46,487 bases of DNA from positions 1-46,487 of the forward strand of contig JAAKDF010000013.1 of NCBI GenBank assembly GCA_011754105.1, read 5' to 3'. Both the position numbers and the translations under genes were made by a program. The stretch comes from Serratia symbiotica (GTDB lineage Bacteria > Pseudomonadota > Gammaproteobacteria > Enterobacterales > Enterobacteriaceae). Positions 1-12,820 of this stretch are shown in pieces (position 1 is the first letter of the stretch; each line of letters begins with the position of its first letter). The notes beneath the pieces were generated by a model. The model saw nothing but the letters and a program-made list of their open reading frames with translations, did not search any database and was not told the origin of the DNA.

Positions 1-245
1 CAAATGCAGTTTTCGCCAGATCCGTCGTTTCCCCTGACCGTGTTTTATAACGAGATGCGTAATTTCACCCGGCGTTGGAGTTTTAAACGGGAGAGTGAGT
101 GAAGCCAGAGTAATAAGGGAGTTGTTGTAAGCCTTACAGTTGTTGATCTTGAACTTTTATTTATCCACGCAATGTTGCTATTTTAACAGCAGAAGAGTGA
201 TCTAATCTTCATGCCAGACAAAGTTAGATTTATTCAACAACGCCA
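1..245 (-). mobile_element. IS903-like (IS5 family) insertion sequence remnant, truncated by window edge
   Basis: Read on the minus strand, this stretch begins at a terminal inverted repeat (228-245, top strand gatttattcaacaacgcc) and continues into transposase N-terminal sequence resembling NWKAYNNALI. It then jumps to the conserved FKTPTPGE...HLVIKHG...KRRIWRKLHL region, which runs off the window start. Compared with the copy at 20236-21118, about 230 bp are missing between these two parts. The reading frame is broken, so this is a dead element. The stretch encoding the first catalytic Asp (DSTGLK in IS903) is also missing, exactly as in the other copy. Confidence 0.8.
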
Positions 246-1764
<1,519 letters not shown>

Positions 1765-1768
<4 letters not shown>

Positions 1769-2609
1769 AGCCAATTTTCAGCAGAGGGAATTCCCTACAA
1801 TTACGGCTCTTTTGGGTGGTGACTGTAGACATTAGCCTAATCGTTGCTGACAGACGGCTCGATGCATTCGAGCAGATAAGCAATAACATAGACACCGCCG
1901 TCAGTCCTTTCTATTTTCTCTCCAATGGGCTGCGTAAAGCTTTAGACAGCCTGTCAGAAACGCTGACCACCCGCCAACAATTAAAACTGGAAAACCGCGC
2001 TCTGCGCCAGGAACTGCTACTGAAAAATAGCGACCTTCTTATTCTTGACCAATTTAAGCAGGAGAACACCCTATTGCGCGAGCTATTTGGGTCGCTGTTG
2101 CGCCAGTATGAGCACATGATGGTCACCCATATAATCTCTACCAGTGCTGATCCGTACAGCGATCATGTGGTGATAAACAAGGGATCGGACAACGGCGCAT
2201 ATGAAGGGCAGCCGATGATCAGCGACAAGGGGATGGTTGGTAAAGTGATGGCAGTGGCCAAGAGTACCAGCCGCGTGCTGCTGATTTTCGACGTTGCACA
2301 CGCGCTGCCAATCCAAGTGCTGCGCAACGATATACGGGTGATAGCAGCAGGTAGCGTCTGCGCCGACGATTTACAACTGAAACATTTATCAAACAGTGCC
2401 GATATCCGGGTGGGTGATGTTCTGGTCACCTTTGCCTGGGTGGCCGCTTCCCGGAAGGTTATCCGGTGGCGGTGGTTTCGTCCGTCAAGGTGGATAACCA
2501 GCGCGCCTATACTGTGATTCAGGCTCGGCCCACCGCTGGGTTACAACACCTGCGTTCAATTGAAGCTGTTGGGCCACCACCAGCGCTGCTGGCAGCAGGA
2601 ACTCACTAA
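1765..2609 (+). pseudogene. mreC: mreC pseudogene (rod-shape scaffold), frameshifted and C-terminally truncated
   Basis: MreC is the periplasmic scaffold of the elongasome. The first 220 residues align well with MreC ([16 protein letters not shown] at the start, ENRALRQELLLKNSDLL in the coiled coil, DPYSDHVVINKGS in the beta domain). After VGDVLVTF near 2430 the frame shifts, and the expected GGRFPEGYPVAVVSSVKVDN is found in another frame. Translation in that frame stops at 2607-2609. The usual proline-rich C-terminal tail is absent, and the TAA overlaps the mreD start. The charged N-terminal membrane anchor is also altered. Confidence 0.9.
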
Positions 2610-3099
2610 TGTATAGCTACTGCATCTACGGGCGCTGGATGCATCTTGTTGTCATTCTTGGTAGCGTTAGTGATTGAAAATCATACCCTGGCCGGAACAA
2701 ATCTATATGTTTCGCCCGTATTGGCTGGAGTTAATGCTGATTTACTGGGTGATGACATTGCCTCGCCGGGTCAATGTCGGCACCGGCTTTCTGCTCTGAC
2801 TGATCATCAATCTGATCCTCGGTTCCACGCTTAGCGTACGTGCGTTGGCACTGGGTATCATCGCCTATCTGGAGGCATTCACATGCCAACTTTTCCGCAA
2901 TATAGAGCGGTGGCAACAAGCATTGATCGTGGTGTTGCTGTCACTGGTGATGGATGTAGTGGTGTTCTGGGCAAAATTTTTATTGATCAACCTCTCTTTC
3001 CACCCAGAGGTATTCTGGAACAGTGTGGTAAACGGCATTCTGTGGCCATGGTTATTTCTACTGATGCGCAAATTTCGCTGTCAGTTCGCGATACAGTAA
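2609..3099 (+). pseudogene. mreD: mreD pseudogene (rod-shape membrane protein)
   Basis: MreD is a small polytopic membrane partner of MreC. The start overlaps the mreC stop (TAATG). The N-terminal third is broken by frameshifts and stops. The second half (from about 2845) is continuous and matches Mre[51 protein letters not shown], ending at 3097-3099. Its length is close to normal, so decay is by point changes. With mreB and mreC also dead, the whole elongasome operon is lost. Confidence 0.88.
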
Positions 3100-3109
3100 G
3101 GGTATATCA

Positions 3110-3712
3110 ATGATTGCGCTTTATTTAGCTTCCGGCTCTCCACGCCGAGACGAACTACTAACTCTGCTTGATGTGCTGCTTGACATTTTGCTGACGCACA
3201 CCATAGAGCAGCGTCAGGAAGGTAAAGCTGCCACCTACGTGTGTCGTCTGGCGGGAGGGATAAGGCAAAAGATAGTAAGGCCAAAGCTAGCGTGATGCTA
3301 GCACCGCAGGATCTTCCGGTGCTGGGGGTGGATACCCTAGCGGTACTTAACGGGTGGGTACTAGAGAAACCGCAGGATAAAACGCATGCAGCAAAATGCT
3401 GGCGGCGCTGTCGGGTAAACAGCATCAGGTAATTACAGCGGTGGCTATCGCCTATCGCCATAAAGTGCTGTGCTAACGGGTGGTAACAGACGTAATATTC
3501 TGCGTTCTATCACCGATAGAAAAGACATACGCGATTATATTGCAACAGGTGAGCCTATGGATAAAACGGGATCCTAAGGAATTCAAGGAAAAGGCTATTG
3601 TTTCGTCAGAACGATAACCGGGAGTTATCACGCTGTGATGTGTCTGCCGCTGGTTAAAACCCATTAGCTACTCAGTAATTTTGTCGCATTAGGTGATGTG
3701 AGAGCTGACTGA
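3110..3712 (+). pseudogene. yhdE: maf/yhdE pseudogene (nucleotide pyrophosphatase)
   Basis: Maf-family proteins hydrolyse dTTP/UTP and modified nucleotides. [20 protein letters not shown] is the hallmark N-terminus. The frame breaks near 3250 and resumes with [20 protein letters not shown]. It breaks again near 3390, and later pieces (VVTDV, GSYHAV, GLPLV) carry stops. The C-terminal end (LLSNFVALGDVRAD) closes at 3710-3712. The catalytic SGSPRR motif survives but the protein cannot be made. It lies 10 bp after mreD, as in the ancestral operon. Confidence 0.85.
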
Positions 3713-3747
3713 TGGGCGCGACCATCAATCGGCTATGAGGGAAAGGC

Positions 3748-5217
3748 ATGACAACTGAGCTACTGGTTAATATCACACAGTCTGAAACACGGGTTGCCTA
3801 TATCGATGACGGCATTCTGCAAGAGATCTATATTGAGCGCGGATCCAAACGCGGCATCGTTGGCAATATTTACAAAGGTCGCGTTAGCCGTGTCTTACCG
3901 GGGATGCAAGCGGCGTTCGTCGATATCGGTCTGGATAAGGCTGCCTTCCTGCACGCTTCCGATATCATGTCGCATACTAAATGCGTCGTCGGCGATGAGA
4001 GAAATAACTTACATGTGCGCGATATTGCTGAACTGGTGCGCCAGGGGCAGAATCTGGTGGTGCAGGTGGTGAAAGATCCGCTCGGCACTAAGGGTGCGCG
4101 CCTGACCACCGACATAACTCTGCCTTCGCGTTACCTGGTGTTTATGCCGGGGGTAGCATACGTTGGGGTATCGCAGCGCATTGACAGCGAAACCGAGCGT
4201 GAACGCTTGAAGTACGCCGTTGCTGCTTACTGCGACGAACTGGGTGGGTTTATTATTCGTACCGCAGCAGAGGGTATCAGCGAAGAAGAGCTAGCGCAGG
4301 ATGCCGACTTCCTTAAGCGTCTATGGGCCAAAGTGCTGGAGCGTAAAAAACGCAACCGAACCAAGTATAAGTTGTATGGCGAGCTAGCGCTAGCGCAGCG
4401 TATTTTACGAGATTTTGCTGGCGCAGCGCTTGAACGTATTCGCGTTGATTCAAGGCTGATGTACGATATACTGGTGGAATTTACCGATAAATACATCCCG
4501 GATATCACCAGTAAGCTGGTGCTGTACACTAGCAATCGGCCTATCTTTGCCCTGTATGACGTGGAAAAAGAGATCCAGCGGGCGCTTGAGCGCAAGGTAA
4601 CGCTAAAATCAGGTGGTTATCTAATCTTCGATCAAACCGAAGCGATGACCACAGTCGATATCAACACTGGCGCTTTCGTCGGCCACCGCAATCTCGACGA
4701 GACCATATTCAACACCAATATCGAGGCCACTCAAGCTATCGCCCGTCAACTACGCTTGCGCAATTTAGGCGGCATTATCATCATTGATTTTATCGATATG
4801 CATAATGAAGAGCATCGCAGCCAGGTGCTGCATTCGCTGGAGCATGCGTTGAGTAAAGATCGGGTAAAAACCACGGTTCACGGTTTCTCTCAGCTAGGCT
4901 TAGTTGAAATGACGCGCAAACGGACGCGTGAAAGCATTGAACATGTGTTATGCCACAGTTGCTCTGCCTGTAACGGGTGCGGCACGGTGAAAACGGTGGA
5001 AACCGTATGTTACGAGATTCTGCGTGAGATTGTACATGTAAATCACGCTTACAATTCTGATAGTTTCCTAGTATATGCCTCGGAGGCAGTCAGCGAAGCG
5101 CTGAATAGTGAAGAGTCTCATGCGCTGGCCGAAGTGGAGATTTTTGTTGGTAAGCAGGTTAAGGTGCAGATCGAACCGCTTTACAGCCAAGAGCAGTTCG
5201 ACGTTGTTATGATATAA
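3748..5217 (+). CDS. rng: Ribonuclease G
   Basis: RNase G is the RNase E-like endoribonuclease that matures the 5' end of 16S rRNA and cleaves some mRNAs. The 489 residues equal the E. coli length, with no breaks. Seen in order: the S1 RNA-binding domain (about residues 38-128, GIVGNIYKGRVSRVLPGMQA), the 5' sensor/RNase H region, the DNase I-like catalytic core with the metal-binding Asp of TTVDINTGAF and the Asp of IIIIDFIDM, and a zinc-link-like cysteine cluster (CHSCSACNGCG). The C-terminus EQFDVVMI matches the family. The preceding four genes are dead, so transcription probably comes from a remaining upstream or local promoter that I cannot identify. Confidence 0.97.
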   Translation: MTTELLVNITQSETRVAYIDDGILQEIYIERGSKRGIVGNIYKGRVSRVLPGMQAAFVDIGLDKAAFLHASDIMSHTKCVVGDERNNLHVRDIAELVRQGQNLVVQVVKDPLGTKGARLTTDITLPSRYLVFMPGVAYVGVSQRIDSETERERLKYAVAAYCDELGGFIIRTAAEGISEEELAQDADFLKRLWAKVLERKKRNRTKYKLYGELALAQRILRDFAGAALERIRVDSRLMYDILVEFTDKYIPDITSKLVLYTSNRPIFALYDVEKEIQRALERKVTLKSGGYLIFDQTEAMTTVDINTGAFVGHRNLDETIFNTNIEATQAIARQLRLRNLGGIIIIDFIDMHNEEHRSQVLHSLEHALSKDRVKTTVHGFSQLGLVEMTRKRTRESIEHVLCHSCSACNGCGTVKTVETVCYEILREIVHVNHAYNSDSFLVYASEAVSEALNSEESHALAEVEIFVGKQVKVQIEPLYSQEQFDVVMI

Positions 5218-5293
5218 CCCGTCCGGCCAGGCGCTAATCATTGTTAATGCATAAATATTCCCATTGCCAGATAACGGAAACAAGGAGAACTGT

Positions 5294-8200
5294 GTGAGGA
5301 TACTGCCTGGGAGTTTGTTAGCAACAGGCACCACGGTGATTATTATTGTGGCGTTGCTGATCAGCGGGCTGCGCTTGGTGCTGCCCGAAATGAACCACTA
5401 TCGCCAGCAGTTGCTGGTGATAGTGGCCAGTCTCTCTGGAGTACCAGTGCAGGTTAATTTTATGCAAGGTAGCTGGCGAGCCTGCGGTCCCGTCTGGAAA
5501 TGCGCAATATAGGTACCACATTGGCCCAAAGGCAACCTGCTTGAACGTCTTACAAAAGCGCTGGAAGTGTGGCAATCGCTGTTGCACTAAACTGGGGAGA
5601 AATCAGCGATCTTGTGCTGCACCAGCTCGATCATTTTGATCTGCGCGACAGCCGTATCTCTTTCCTAACTCCCGTTGGCACACGCGCTGAATTAGCCATT
5701 CTTTAGCTCACCTAGCTCAACAGCTACAACAGCCATCGCGCTGAAGGGCAGATTAGACTATCGACGCTAAACGGTCAGTTTGGTGTAGTACAACTTCGCA
5801 TGGACATTTTTGATAAAAAGGATTATTGAATATCGGTACGATTTATCTTCAAGCCGACAATATTGACATCAAGCCCTAGGTTACCCGCTGGTTGCATGCC
5901 AACACCGGACTGGGAAATGCAGATTTTAGCCTGGCGGCTTGGTTGCAGATCAAGAATGGCATAATCGCTGGCAGCAATGCGCTACTGAAGCAAGGAACGG
6001 CTAACTGGTGGGGTACAGGCACCAAACAACAGTTGGACGTGGATAATTTTGTTCTGTCGATGAGCCGTCAGAGTATGGGGTGTCAGATCGATGTGCCGTA
6101 GTGGCGGCTGATAACCGATGTGCAGGCTTGGCCGCAGGGTGCGCTTTACGCGCTATGGCTACCTAAAAGAACTGCGTCGAGCAAGAACGCATAATTTGCG
6201 TATAACGTGCGACGAACATTTAGTTAGAGCGCCTGTCGGCATTGTTGCCGACCTTCTTGTTCCTTAGCCCGGAGTTGCTAGAGCGCTGGAATGATGTACA
6301 GCCGCAGGGCAGGCTTATGGCGCTGGCGCTGGATATCCCATTGAAACAGCGGTAACAGACACGCTTTCAGGCTCTTTGGCAGTATGTCAGTTGGCAGCTT
6401 TGGAAACTATTGCCTGGTATCGATCACTTTTCCGGTGTGTTGAGGGGGGGTAGCAGAGGGGCGCCTGATGCTGAGTCTTAACGAAAGCAAGTTGCCCTAC
6501 GACGACATGTTCCGCACCCCGCTGGAAATTAGCAGCGCACATGGTGCGCTGAAATGGCGTTGCCACGATCAAGACTGGGAATTGGCGAGCGAGGGGCTAA
6601 AAGTCAAAGCCAAATCACTGTGGGTCAACGGCGATTTGTCGCTACTAGCAGCCCCATCCAAGGGGCACCATTGGCTAAGTATCCTAGCGGGCATCCACCT
6701 CTGTATAACGGTGCGGAAGCCTGGTGTTACTTCCCGGAACCGCTGATGGGCAAACCACTGGTAGATTACCTGAGTAGAGCCATTTAGGGTGGGCAAGTAG
6801 ATAAAGCCACCCTGATCTACGCAGGTGATCCACAGCACTTCCCATATTACAAAAATAAAAGCCTGTTTAAGATGTTGGTTCCTTTGCGTCATTCTACCTT
6901 CTAGTTCCAGCCGGGTTGATCGGCGCTGACCGATCTGGCGATCGACCTCGATTTCATTAACGACGGGCTGTGGATGCAAGCGGCACATACCAAGCTGGGT
7001 AAGGTTGACGGCAAAAATGTCAGTGTGTTGATCCCAGACGTTCACGACTATTTGCTCTTTGACAATGGCAACCTACAAAGCGACAACCTGTCGGCCAACT
7101 GGTTAGGTAAGCCGATGGTCGTGGACTTCAATACTCAAGAAGACGAACACGATTACAAAGTTGACGTTAGTTTGAAGGCAGACTGGCAGCCAGCTAAATT
7201 TTCCAGCCTGCCGCAGGATCTGGCCGACAAGCTTGGCGGCAACGTGTCTTGGCAGAGTCTGATTGCCATTGTGCTACCGCATCAGGGTAGGTTCAGTTAT
7301 GACATTGTCATAGATGCGGATCTCATAAAAGTAAGCAGTCACTTACCTCCTCCGCTAGGAAAACCAGCGGTTGAATCACTGCCATTGAGGGTGAAGTTCA
7401 GTGGTGGGTTAAACGGCTTTACGCTGACTGGCAGCACAGGTAAATAGAATCATTTCAACAGTGAATGGCTTTTTGCTAAAAAGCAGGTGACGCTGGCACG
7501 CGCAGCATGGCAAAACGCTGGTAGCGGCGCACCTCCGCTACCAGCCAGCAAGTCGATGAGCTCAACCTAACGCCACTAGACAGCGGGAAATTGCTGGAGT
7601 TATTAGCGCTAGTGCTGAAATAGGGTAGCGGCTTGGGTAGCTTCAGTTTCCCAAAAACTGTAGTGCTTAAAATGCCACAGTTACTGCTGGTCGGTTAGGT
7701 TTTAGCACAAGCTAACACTAGCGGTTGAGCAGCAGCACGGTAGAGTGCAGGTGATCGATAAAGGCGACGAAGTGGACGGCAGCCTACAGATGGTGGATCG
7801 CGGGCCGTGGCGTGCCAATATTACCTATCTCTATTACAATCCACAGTTTACGAACGGCAAAAGCCCACTGGGGTGTTTGACCCTAAGGCTTAGAGGCTTT
7901 CCTTGCGTAACTAGCTTGCGATGCAAGTAATGCTGGTAGCTGGGGTAAAACCTCGGCAAGGTTAAGCCCGTGCTCCATTATCAGGGATATCTCCCTGATA
8001 ATGGAGCACGGGCTGATCGACACTGGCAAGGGGGCGTATGACTGCCAGCTGCCTGCCAGTGGAAGCAAGGTACATGGGGAGCGCGCAGCTCACTGAAAGG
8101 CAATCTACTAGGCATTAAGTTCGACAAAAACACCGCCTTCCTTGGCATTACCACACCTCTAAAAGGCGGGCCATATAATATGGATTTTGATCTGTACTGT

Positions 8201-8743
8201 CATGGGCAGCCCTGGCAGCCACAAGATGGATACTCTCAGCGGTATATTGTAGGTCAAGATAGGAAAGGGCGAGATTTGACAGCATAGGCGGTAGTAGCGC
8301 TGGGCAACTGCTGCGCCTGGTGAGTTTTGACGCGTTGTTGCGCAAGTTGCAGTTCTATTTCAGCGACACCTTCGGCAAAGGTTTCTACTTTGATTTCATC
8401 TGCAGTACCGCATCGCTGAAAGATGGCATAATGCATACCGATAACTTATTATTGTTTGACGTATTGGCGTCGGATATCGCCATGAGCTGTCAGATTGACC
8501 CGTCGCGCAAACGGATCGATATGGAAGCGGTGGTGGCACCGGCAGTTTCAGCCACCGTTGGAGTAGCAATGGCGTTTGTCGTCAACCCTATCGTCGGTAC
8601 AGCGGTGTTTGCCGCTTCTAGAGCAGGTATTAGGGCTTTTATGGAGCAATATTTCCTTGATTTGTTAACACATTAGCGGCGATCTAGATCAGCCAAAAAT
8701 CAACGAAGTATTGCGTAAGCCAAAGAAGGATAAAGCGCCATGA
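5294..8743 (+). pseudogene. yhdP: yhdP pseudogene (AsmA-like inner-membrane phospholipid transporter)
   Basis: YhdP is a very large (about 1270 aa) AsmA-like protein that bridges inner and outer membrane for phospholipid transport. It starts with GTG (VRILPGSLLATG, then a hydrophobic anchor), 76 bp after rng. Homologous pieces follow in order over 3.4 kb but in changing frames with many stops: HFDLRDSRISFLTP, RTPLEISSAHGALKW, PLMGKPLVDYLS, NDGLWMQAAHTKLG, SFDALLRKLQFYFSDTFGKG, MEAVVAPAVSATVGVA, ending INEVLRKPKKDKAP at 8741-8743. The gene is near full length, so inactivation is mainly by small changes. A long palindrome lies inside it at 7965-8014. Confidence 0.92.
7965..8014. repeat. Perfect 23-bp inverted repeat with 4-nt loop inside yhdP remnant
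   Basis: Left arm 7965-7987 (begins agcccgtgctccatta), loop tatc (7988-7991), right arm 7992-8014 (ends taatggagcacgggct). Both arms match at all 23 positions. No such palindrome is expected in a coding gene, and no T-run follows, so it is not an ordinary terminator. Confidence 0.9.
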
Positions 8744-8773
8744 GGAATACTAACTGGAAAACACTGACCCACT

Positions 8774-8817
8774 GTGCTGTCAGCAGCCTCTGCTCGAGCA
8801 GAGGCTGCTGACAGCAC
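8774..8817. repeat. Perfect 44-bp palindrome without loop between yhdP and tldD
   Basis: Left half 8774-8795 begins gtgctgtcagcagcctctgc. The right half (8796-8817) is its exact reverse complement, with the centre at ctcgag. It lies 30 bp after the yhdP remnant and 38 bp before tldD. If transcribed it would form a 22-bp helix in the tldD leader. There is no poly-T tract after it. Confidence 0.92.
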
Positions 8818-8855
8818 CATTTGAGGCGATATCTTCCTTTCAAGAGTGAAAAATT

Positions 8856-10301
8856 ATGAGTCTGACATTTGTCAGTGAGCAGTTACTTGCGGCGAATAAG
8901 CTGAGCCATCAAGACCTATACCAGGTACTGGGCCAACTGGCAGAACGCCGCCTTGATTACGCTGACCTTTATTTTCAGTCCAGCTACCACGAAGCCTGGA
9001 TGATTGAAGATGGCATCATCAAGGATGGGTCTTACGATATCGATCAGGGTGTCGGGGTTCGCGCCGTTAGCGGCGAGAAAACCGGCTTTGCCTATGCTGA
9101 CCAGATCACCCTAAATACGTTGCAGAAAAGCGCCCAGGCAGCGCGTAGCATTATGTGCGACAGAAGCAATGGCAGGGCACACAAACTGGGCAAAATCAGA
9201 TATCAGGCGCGGTATCCGTTGATCGATCCGTTGCAGAGCCTGTCGCGCGAAGAGAAAATAGCCCTGTTACACCGCGTTGACAAAGTAGCGCGTAACACCG
9301 ACCCACGCGTGCAAGAAGTGAGCGCCAACATAACTGGCATCTACGAGCAGATGCTAGTAGCGGCTACCGACGGCACCTTGGCTGCGGATGTGCGTCCACT
9401 GGTGCGCCTTTCCGTCAGTGTGCTGGTAGGACAAGACGGCAAGCGTGAGCGCGGTTCCAGCGGTGGCGGAGGCCGTCTTGGCTATGACTACTTCTTAGAA
9501 AATATTCACGGCGAAACGCGCGCCGACACCTACGCTAAAGAAGCGGTGCGCATGGCGCTGGTGAACCTTACCGCTGTAGCAGCCCCTGCAGGCAATATGC
9601 CGGTGGTACTAGGAGCTGGCTGGCCGGGAGTACTGTTGCACGAAGCTGTAGGCCATGGCCTGGAAGCCGATTTCAACCGGCGCGGCACCTCAGTATTCAG
9701 TGGCCAGATGGGCCAACGGGTGGCTTCCGAATTGTGCACTGTGGTGGATGATGGCACACTACAGGGGTACCCTGGTTCGCTGGCCATTGATGACGAAGGT
9801 GTGCCGGGTAAGTACAACGTGTTGATTGAAAAAGGCATTCTGAAAGAATACATGCAAGATAAACTCAATGCGCGCCTGATGGGTATGACACCGACTGGCA
9901 ATGGACGACGTGAGTCCTACGCACATCTGCCTATGCCGCGTATGACTAATACCTACATGCTGGCGGGCAAGTCAATACCTGAAGAGATTATCGACAGCGT
10001 TGAGTACGGCTTATATGCGCCGAACTTTGGCGGTGGTCAGGTGGATATCACCTCCGGCAAATTTGTATTCTCAACCACCCAAGCCTATCTGATCGAGAAA
10101 GGCCGCATCACCAAACCAGTGAAGGGTGCCACGCTGATTGGCTCCGGTATTGAGGCGATGAAAAAGATTTCAATGGTTGGCAATGATCTGGCATTGGATA
10201 CAGGCGTCGGCGTCTGTAGCAAAGAAGGGCAAAGTTTGCCGGTGGGTATCGGCCAACCTACATTAAAGCTGGACAGCCTGACGGTCGGCGGCACCGCGTA
10301 G
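8856..10301 (+). CDS. tldD: Metalloprotease TldD (TldD/TldE complex subunit)
   Basis: TldD pairs with TldE (PmbA) to form a zinc protease that degrades unfolded peptides through a narrow channel. It matures microcin B17 and degrades the CcdA antitoxin in E. coli. The 481 residues equal the E. coli length with no breaks. The HExxxH motif (HEAVGH, H262, E263, H266) and the third zinc ligand Cys454 ([10 protein letters not shown]) are present. The C-terminus SLTVGGTA is typical. TldE is not in this window. The leader holds a 44-bp palindrome, which may affect expression. Confidence 0.97.
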   Translation: MSLTFVSEQLLAANKLSHQDLYQVLGQLAERRLDYADLYFQSSYHEAWMIEDGIIKDGSYDIDQGVGVRAVSGEKTGFAYADQITLNTLQKSAQAARSIMCDRSNGRAHKLGKIRYQARYPLIDPLQSLSREEKIALLHRVDKVARNTDPRVQEVSANITGIYEQMLVAATDGTLAADVRPLVRLSVSVLVGQDGKRERGSSGGGGRLGYDYFLENIHGETRADTYAKEAVRMALVNLTAVAAPAGNMPVVLGAGWPGVLLHEAVGHGLEADFNRRGTSVFSGQMGQRVASELCTVVDDGTLQGYPGSLAIDDEGVPGKYNVLIEKGILKEYMQDKLNARLMGMTPTGNGRRESYAHLPMPRMTNTYMLAGKSIPEEIIDSVEYGLYAPNFGGGQVDITSGKFVFSTTQAYLIEKGRITKPVKGATLIGSGIEAMKKISMVGNDLALDTGVGVCSKEGQSLPVGIGQPTLKLDSLTVGGTA

Positions 10302-10621
10302 CATCTCCAGGAGCCATTGGCCCCTAACTGCTCTGTTTTGCTGTATAACTCGATATAGCAAACATTCAGATTATGAATATTTGCTATCAGTCAGCTAAGC
10401 GTTATCCTCAATAATGTGCAAAAAAAGCGTGGACAGAGTAGGGGTATAGGGTCACCCCGATTACAGCTTGCAGCCGAAAAAGATATTAGTAACCCCCTCA
10501 GCCTAGATATCGCAAGAGGTGGTAGAAACGACATGTTAATATTTACATGCGTAACCGCCATTTTATTACTTACAAAATCACCTGAGGTATTAAAGTGTAG
10601 TTAAATAATAAGCAGGTGGCA
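10302..10621. other. Gap between tldD and fpr, no recognisable gene
   Basis: I find no convincing coding, RNA or repeat signal. Both flanking genes end towards this gap (tldD plus strand, fpr minus strand). In relatives these two genes are not neighbours, so this is probably a rearrangement junction filled with eroded sequence. Confidence 0.5.
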
Positions 10622-11368
10622 TCACCAGTAGTGTTCGCTGGTTATATGACCCGGTTTGCGGCGCAAGTTTTTGCGCATCTGGCGTTGCTCTTGCAGAATT
10701 TTCTGGGTATCGCGCACCATCTGTGGGTTGCCACACAGCATTATATGGCTAGTGTCGGCGTCGATATTAAATCCTACTGCAGCTTCTAGAACGCCATCCT
10801 CGATCAGTGCGGGTATGCGCCCGGTCAGGGCGTTAGCTGTTGCTTCGCGGCTGACAATAGTCTGAATGCGCAACTTACCGTTATAGTGCTGCTGCAATTG
10901 CTGCATTAGCGGCAGGTAGCTCAGATCGTGTGCAAAACGAGCGGCATGCACCAGCACCACCTGTTTAATTCGTTCCAGCCCGGAGCCTTCCTGTAAAATT
11001 GAAAGGTAAGGGCCGATGGCAGTGCCGGTCGCCAACATCCACAGTATTTCACACTCAGGTACTTCATCTAGCACCAAGAACCCGGCTGCTTCCTTGGTGA
11101 GCATCACCTCCAAGCCAGGTCGCAATTGAGCGATCCTTGGACTCAACTTGCCATCTAGTACTTTAACCAGATAAAACTCCAAGTTTGGGCTGCTGGGAGC
11201 GTTGACATAGGAATAGGCACGCTGCACACTTATGCCATCGATTTCCAGTGCCATTTTGGTAAATTGCCCTGCGATAAAAGGAGCGATCGGCGCGTTAATA
11301 GTGATGCTAAACAGCTCTTTAGTCCATTGTTCTACCTTTATAACCTTGCCGTTAACCCATTTAGCCAT
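10622..11368 (-). CDS. fpr: Flavodoxin/ferredoxin-NADP(+) reductase
   Basis: Fpr is a cytosolic FAD enzyme that passes electrons from NADPH to flavodoxin or ferredoxin, supporting radical-SAM enzymes and oxidative stress defence. The 248 residues match the E. coli length. The FAD-binding RAYSYVNAP motif, the NADP-binding GTAIGPYLSIL motif and CGNPQMV are present, and the C-terminus HYW stacks on the flavin in the family. I chose the ATG at 11366-11368 over an in-frame TTG two codons upstream, because gggag lies 9 nt before this ATG. In E. coli the gene is controlled by SoxS; I cannot identify a soxbox here. Confidence 0.96.
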   Translation of the reverse strand: MAKWVNGKVIKVEQWTKELFSITINAPIAPFIAGQFTKMALEIDGISVQRAYSYVNAPSSPNLEFYLVKVLDGKLSPRIAQLRPGLEVMLTKEAAGFLVLDEVPECEILWMLATGTAIGPYLSILQEGSGLERIKQVVLVHAARFAHDLSYLPLMQQLQQHYNGKLRIQTIVSREATANALTGRIPALIEDGVLEAAVGFNIDADTSHIMLCGNPQMVRDTQKILQEQRQMRKNLRRKPGHITSEHYW

Positions 11369-11731
11369 AATCAACGACTCCCGTGGTCGAATAAAATCAG
11401 CGTTGGTATTTTCATAAATCTCATTCCTATGATGTTTTTTTAATTTGCTGTAAGTAATTATCGATTAAATGTTAGTTTATGCCCGCCAGCGGCGCTGATG
11501 GTGTGCATAAACTAACAACGTCACTGTTTATTCGGCTTTTTTACTCTCTAAGCGTTAGATGTACCAATTAATTTAAGGATCTGGTTGCGTTTGCTGCTAG
11601 TGTAACTTAGATCAATCTCTTCCTAAAACTCGCTAAAAGAATCAGATTTGTTAGCTTATGCCGCATAGAGAGGGCTGCTCGCCATTTTAGCTGCTGCAAC
11701 AGGCTTAAGACCCGTTAATACCTAGGTAAAG
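11369..11731. other. Intergenic region between fpr and emrD remnant, with 13-bp inverted repeat
   Basis: This is the shared upstream region of two divergent genes. It contains an inverted repeat with arms tgttagtttatgc (11469-11481) and gcataaactaaca (11504-11516) around a 22-nt spacer. The symmetry could be an operator-like site or a hairpin. Nothing else is recognisable. Confidence 0.55.
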
Positions 11732-12820
11732 ATGAAGAAAAAGATTAATAAAAAAATTGAAAACCTTCACCTGTTAGTGCCAGTTGGGCAAATTGCGCAA
11801 ACTATCTATATTCCCGTTATTGCTGATATCGCGCATGATCTGTAGGTTCTCCCCGGCACCGTACAGCATGTAATGGCAGCATATCTGATGACCTACGGCT
11901 TTTCTCAACTAATTTACGGCCCGCTGTCAGACAGCATAGGTCGTCGGCCGGTGATCTTATCCGGTAGGATGATCTTCCTAATCGTCTCGCTGGGGGCTTC
12001 GCTATCCAACGGATTATTCATGCTGGTGGTTACCAGCGCTATACAGGGCAGAGAAATGTAATTTTTAATTGATACCGGCATAGCGGGAGTAATGGCGCGT
12101 ACCTTGCCGCGTGATCTGTACGCTAGCATTGCACTACGTTATTCCAATAGCCTGATGAATATGTGTATCCTGATTAGCCCACTGCTTGCACTGCTGATCG
12201 GTTGTTTATTGTCGATGCTATGTAGCTGGCGTGCTAACTATGCTTTCCTGCTAGCGTTGAAATCTGGGGTCACCTACGCCATGTTCCGCTGGCTACTAGA
12301 AATCCGTCCCAGGCTGATGGAAAAGCGCCGCATATTAGCCATCATACGCCAACTGCTGGCAAACGGCACCTTTACCTGTTATCTGGTAATGCTGATCGGC
12401 GAATTGGCGGGGATTATGGTGTTTGAAGCTAGTTATGGCGTATTGATGGGGGCATCCTGGGCCTGAGCGGCGTAACCGTTAGCATATTGTTTATCTTGCC
12501 GATCCCTGCGGCGTTCTTCGGTGCATGGTCCGTCGGACGTAATGGAAAATTTCTACAGCTTGATGTGGCACTCGGTACTCAGTTGCCTGATAGCGGGGTT
12601 GATGATGTGGACTCCAAGCTGGTTTGTGGTGATGAATATCTGGACATTGATCTTCCCAGCCACGCTGTTTTTCTTCGGTGCTGGTATGATGTTCCCATTG
12701 GCTACTACTGGCGCGATTGAGCCTTTCCCTTATCTGAATGTTTTTGCCATGACGCTGTTTATATTGCTGTGCTGGTAGCCGTTATTCAATCGGGTGCAGC
12801 ATCAGGATAATAACAGATAA
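11732..12820 (+). pseudogene. emrD: emrD pseudogene (MFS multidrug efflux pump)
   Basis: EmrD is a 12-helix inner-membrane drug/proton antiporter. Pieces align in order but in three frames with stops: QIAQTIYIPVIADIAHDL then TAG, AAYLMTYGFSQLIYGPLSDS, MARTLPRDLY, LVMLIGELAGIMVFEA, LFILPIPAAFFGAW, and FFFGAGMMFPLATTGAIEPF. After EPFPYLN a segment (GALVGGLQNIGSG in the family) is deleted. The frame reaches a late stop at 12818-12820. The conserved PLSDSIGRRPVIL motif A is still visible. Confidence 0.85.

Noticed and set aside
6569-7045. A 158-codon minus-strand frame within the yhdP region
   Set aside because: It is antisense to recognisable YhdP segments and has no similarity of its own.
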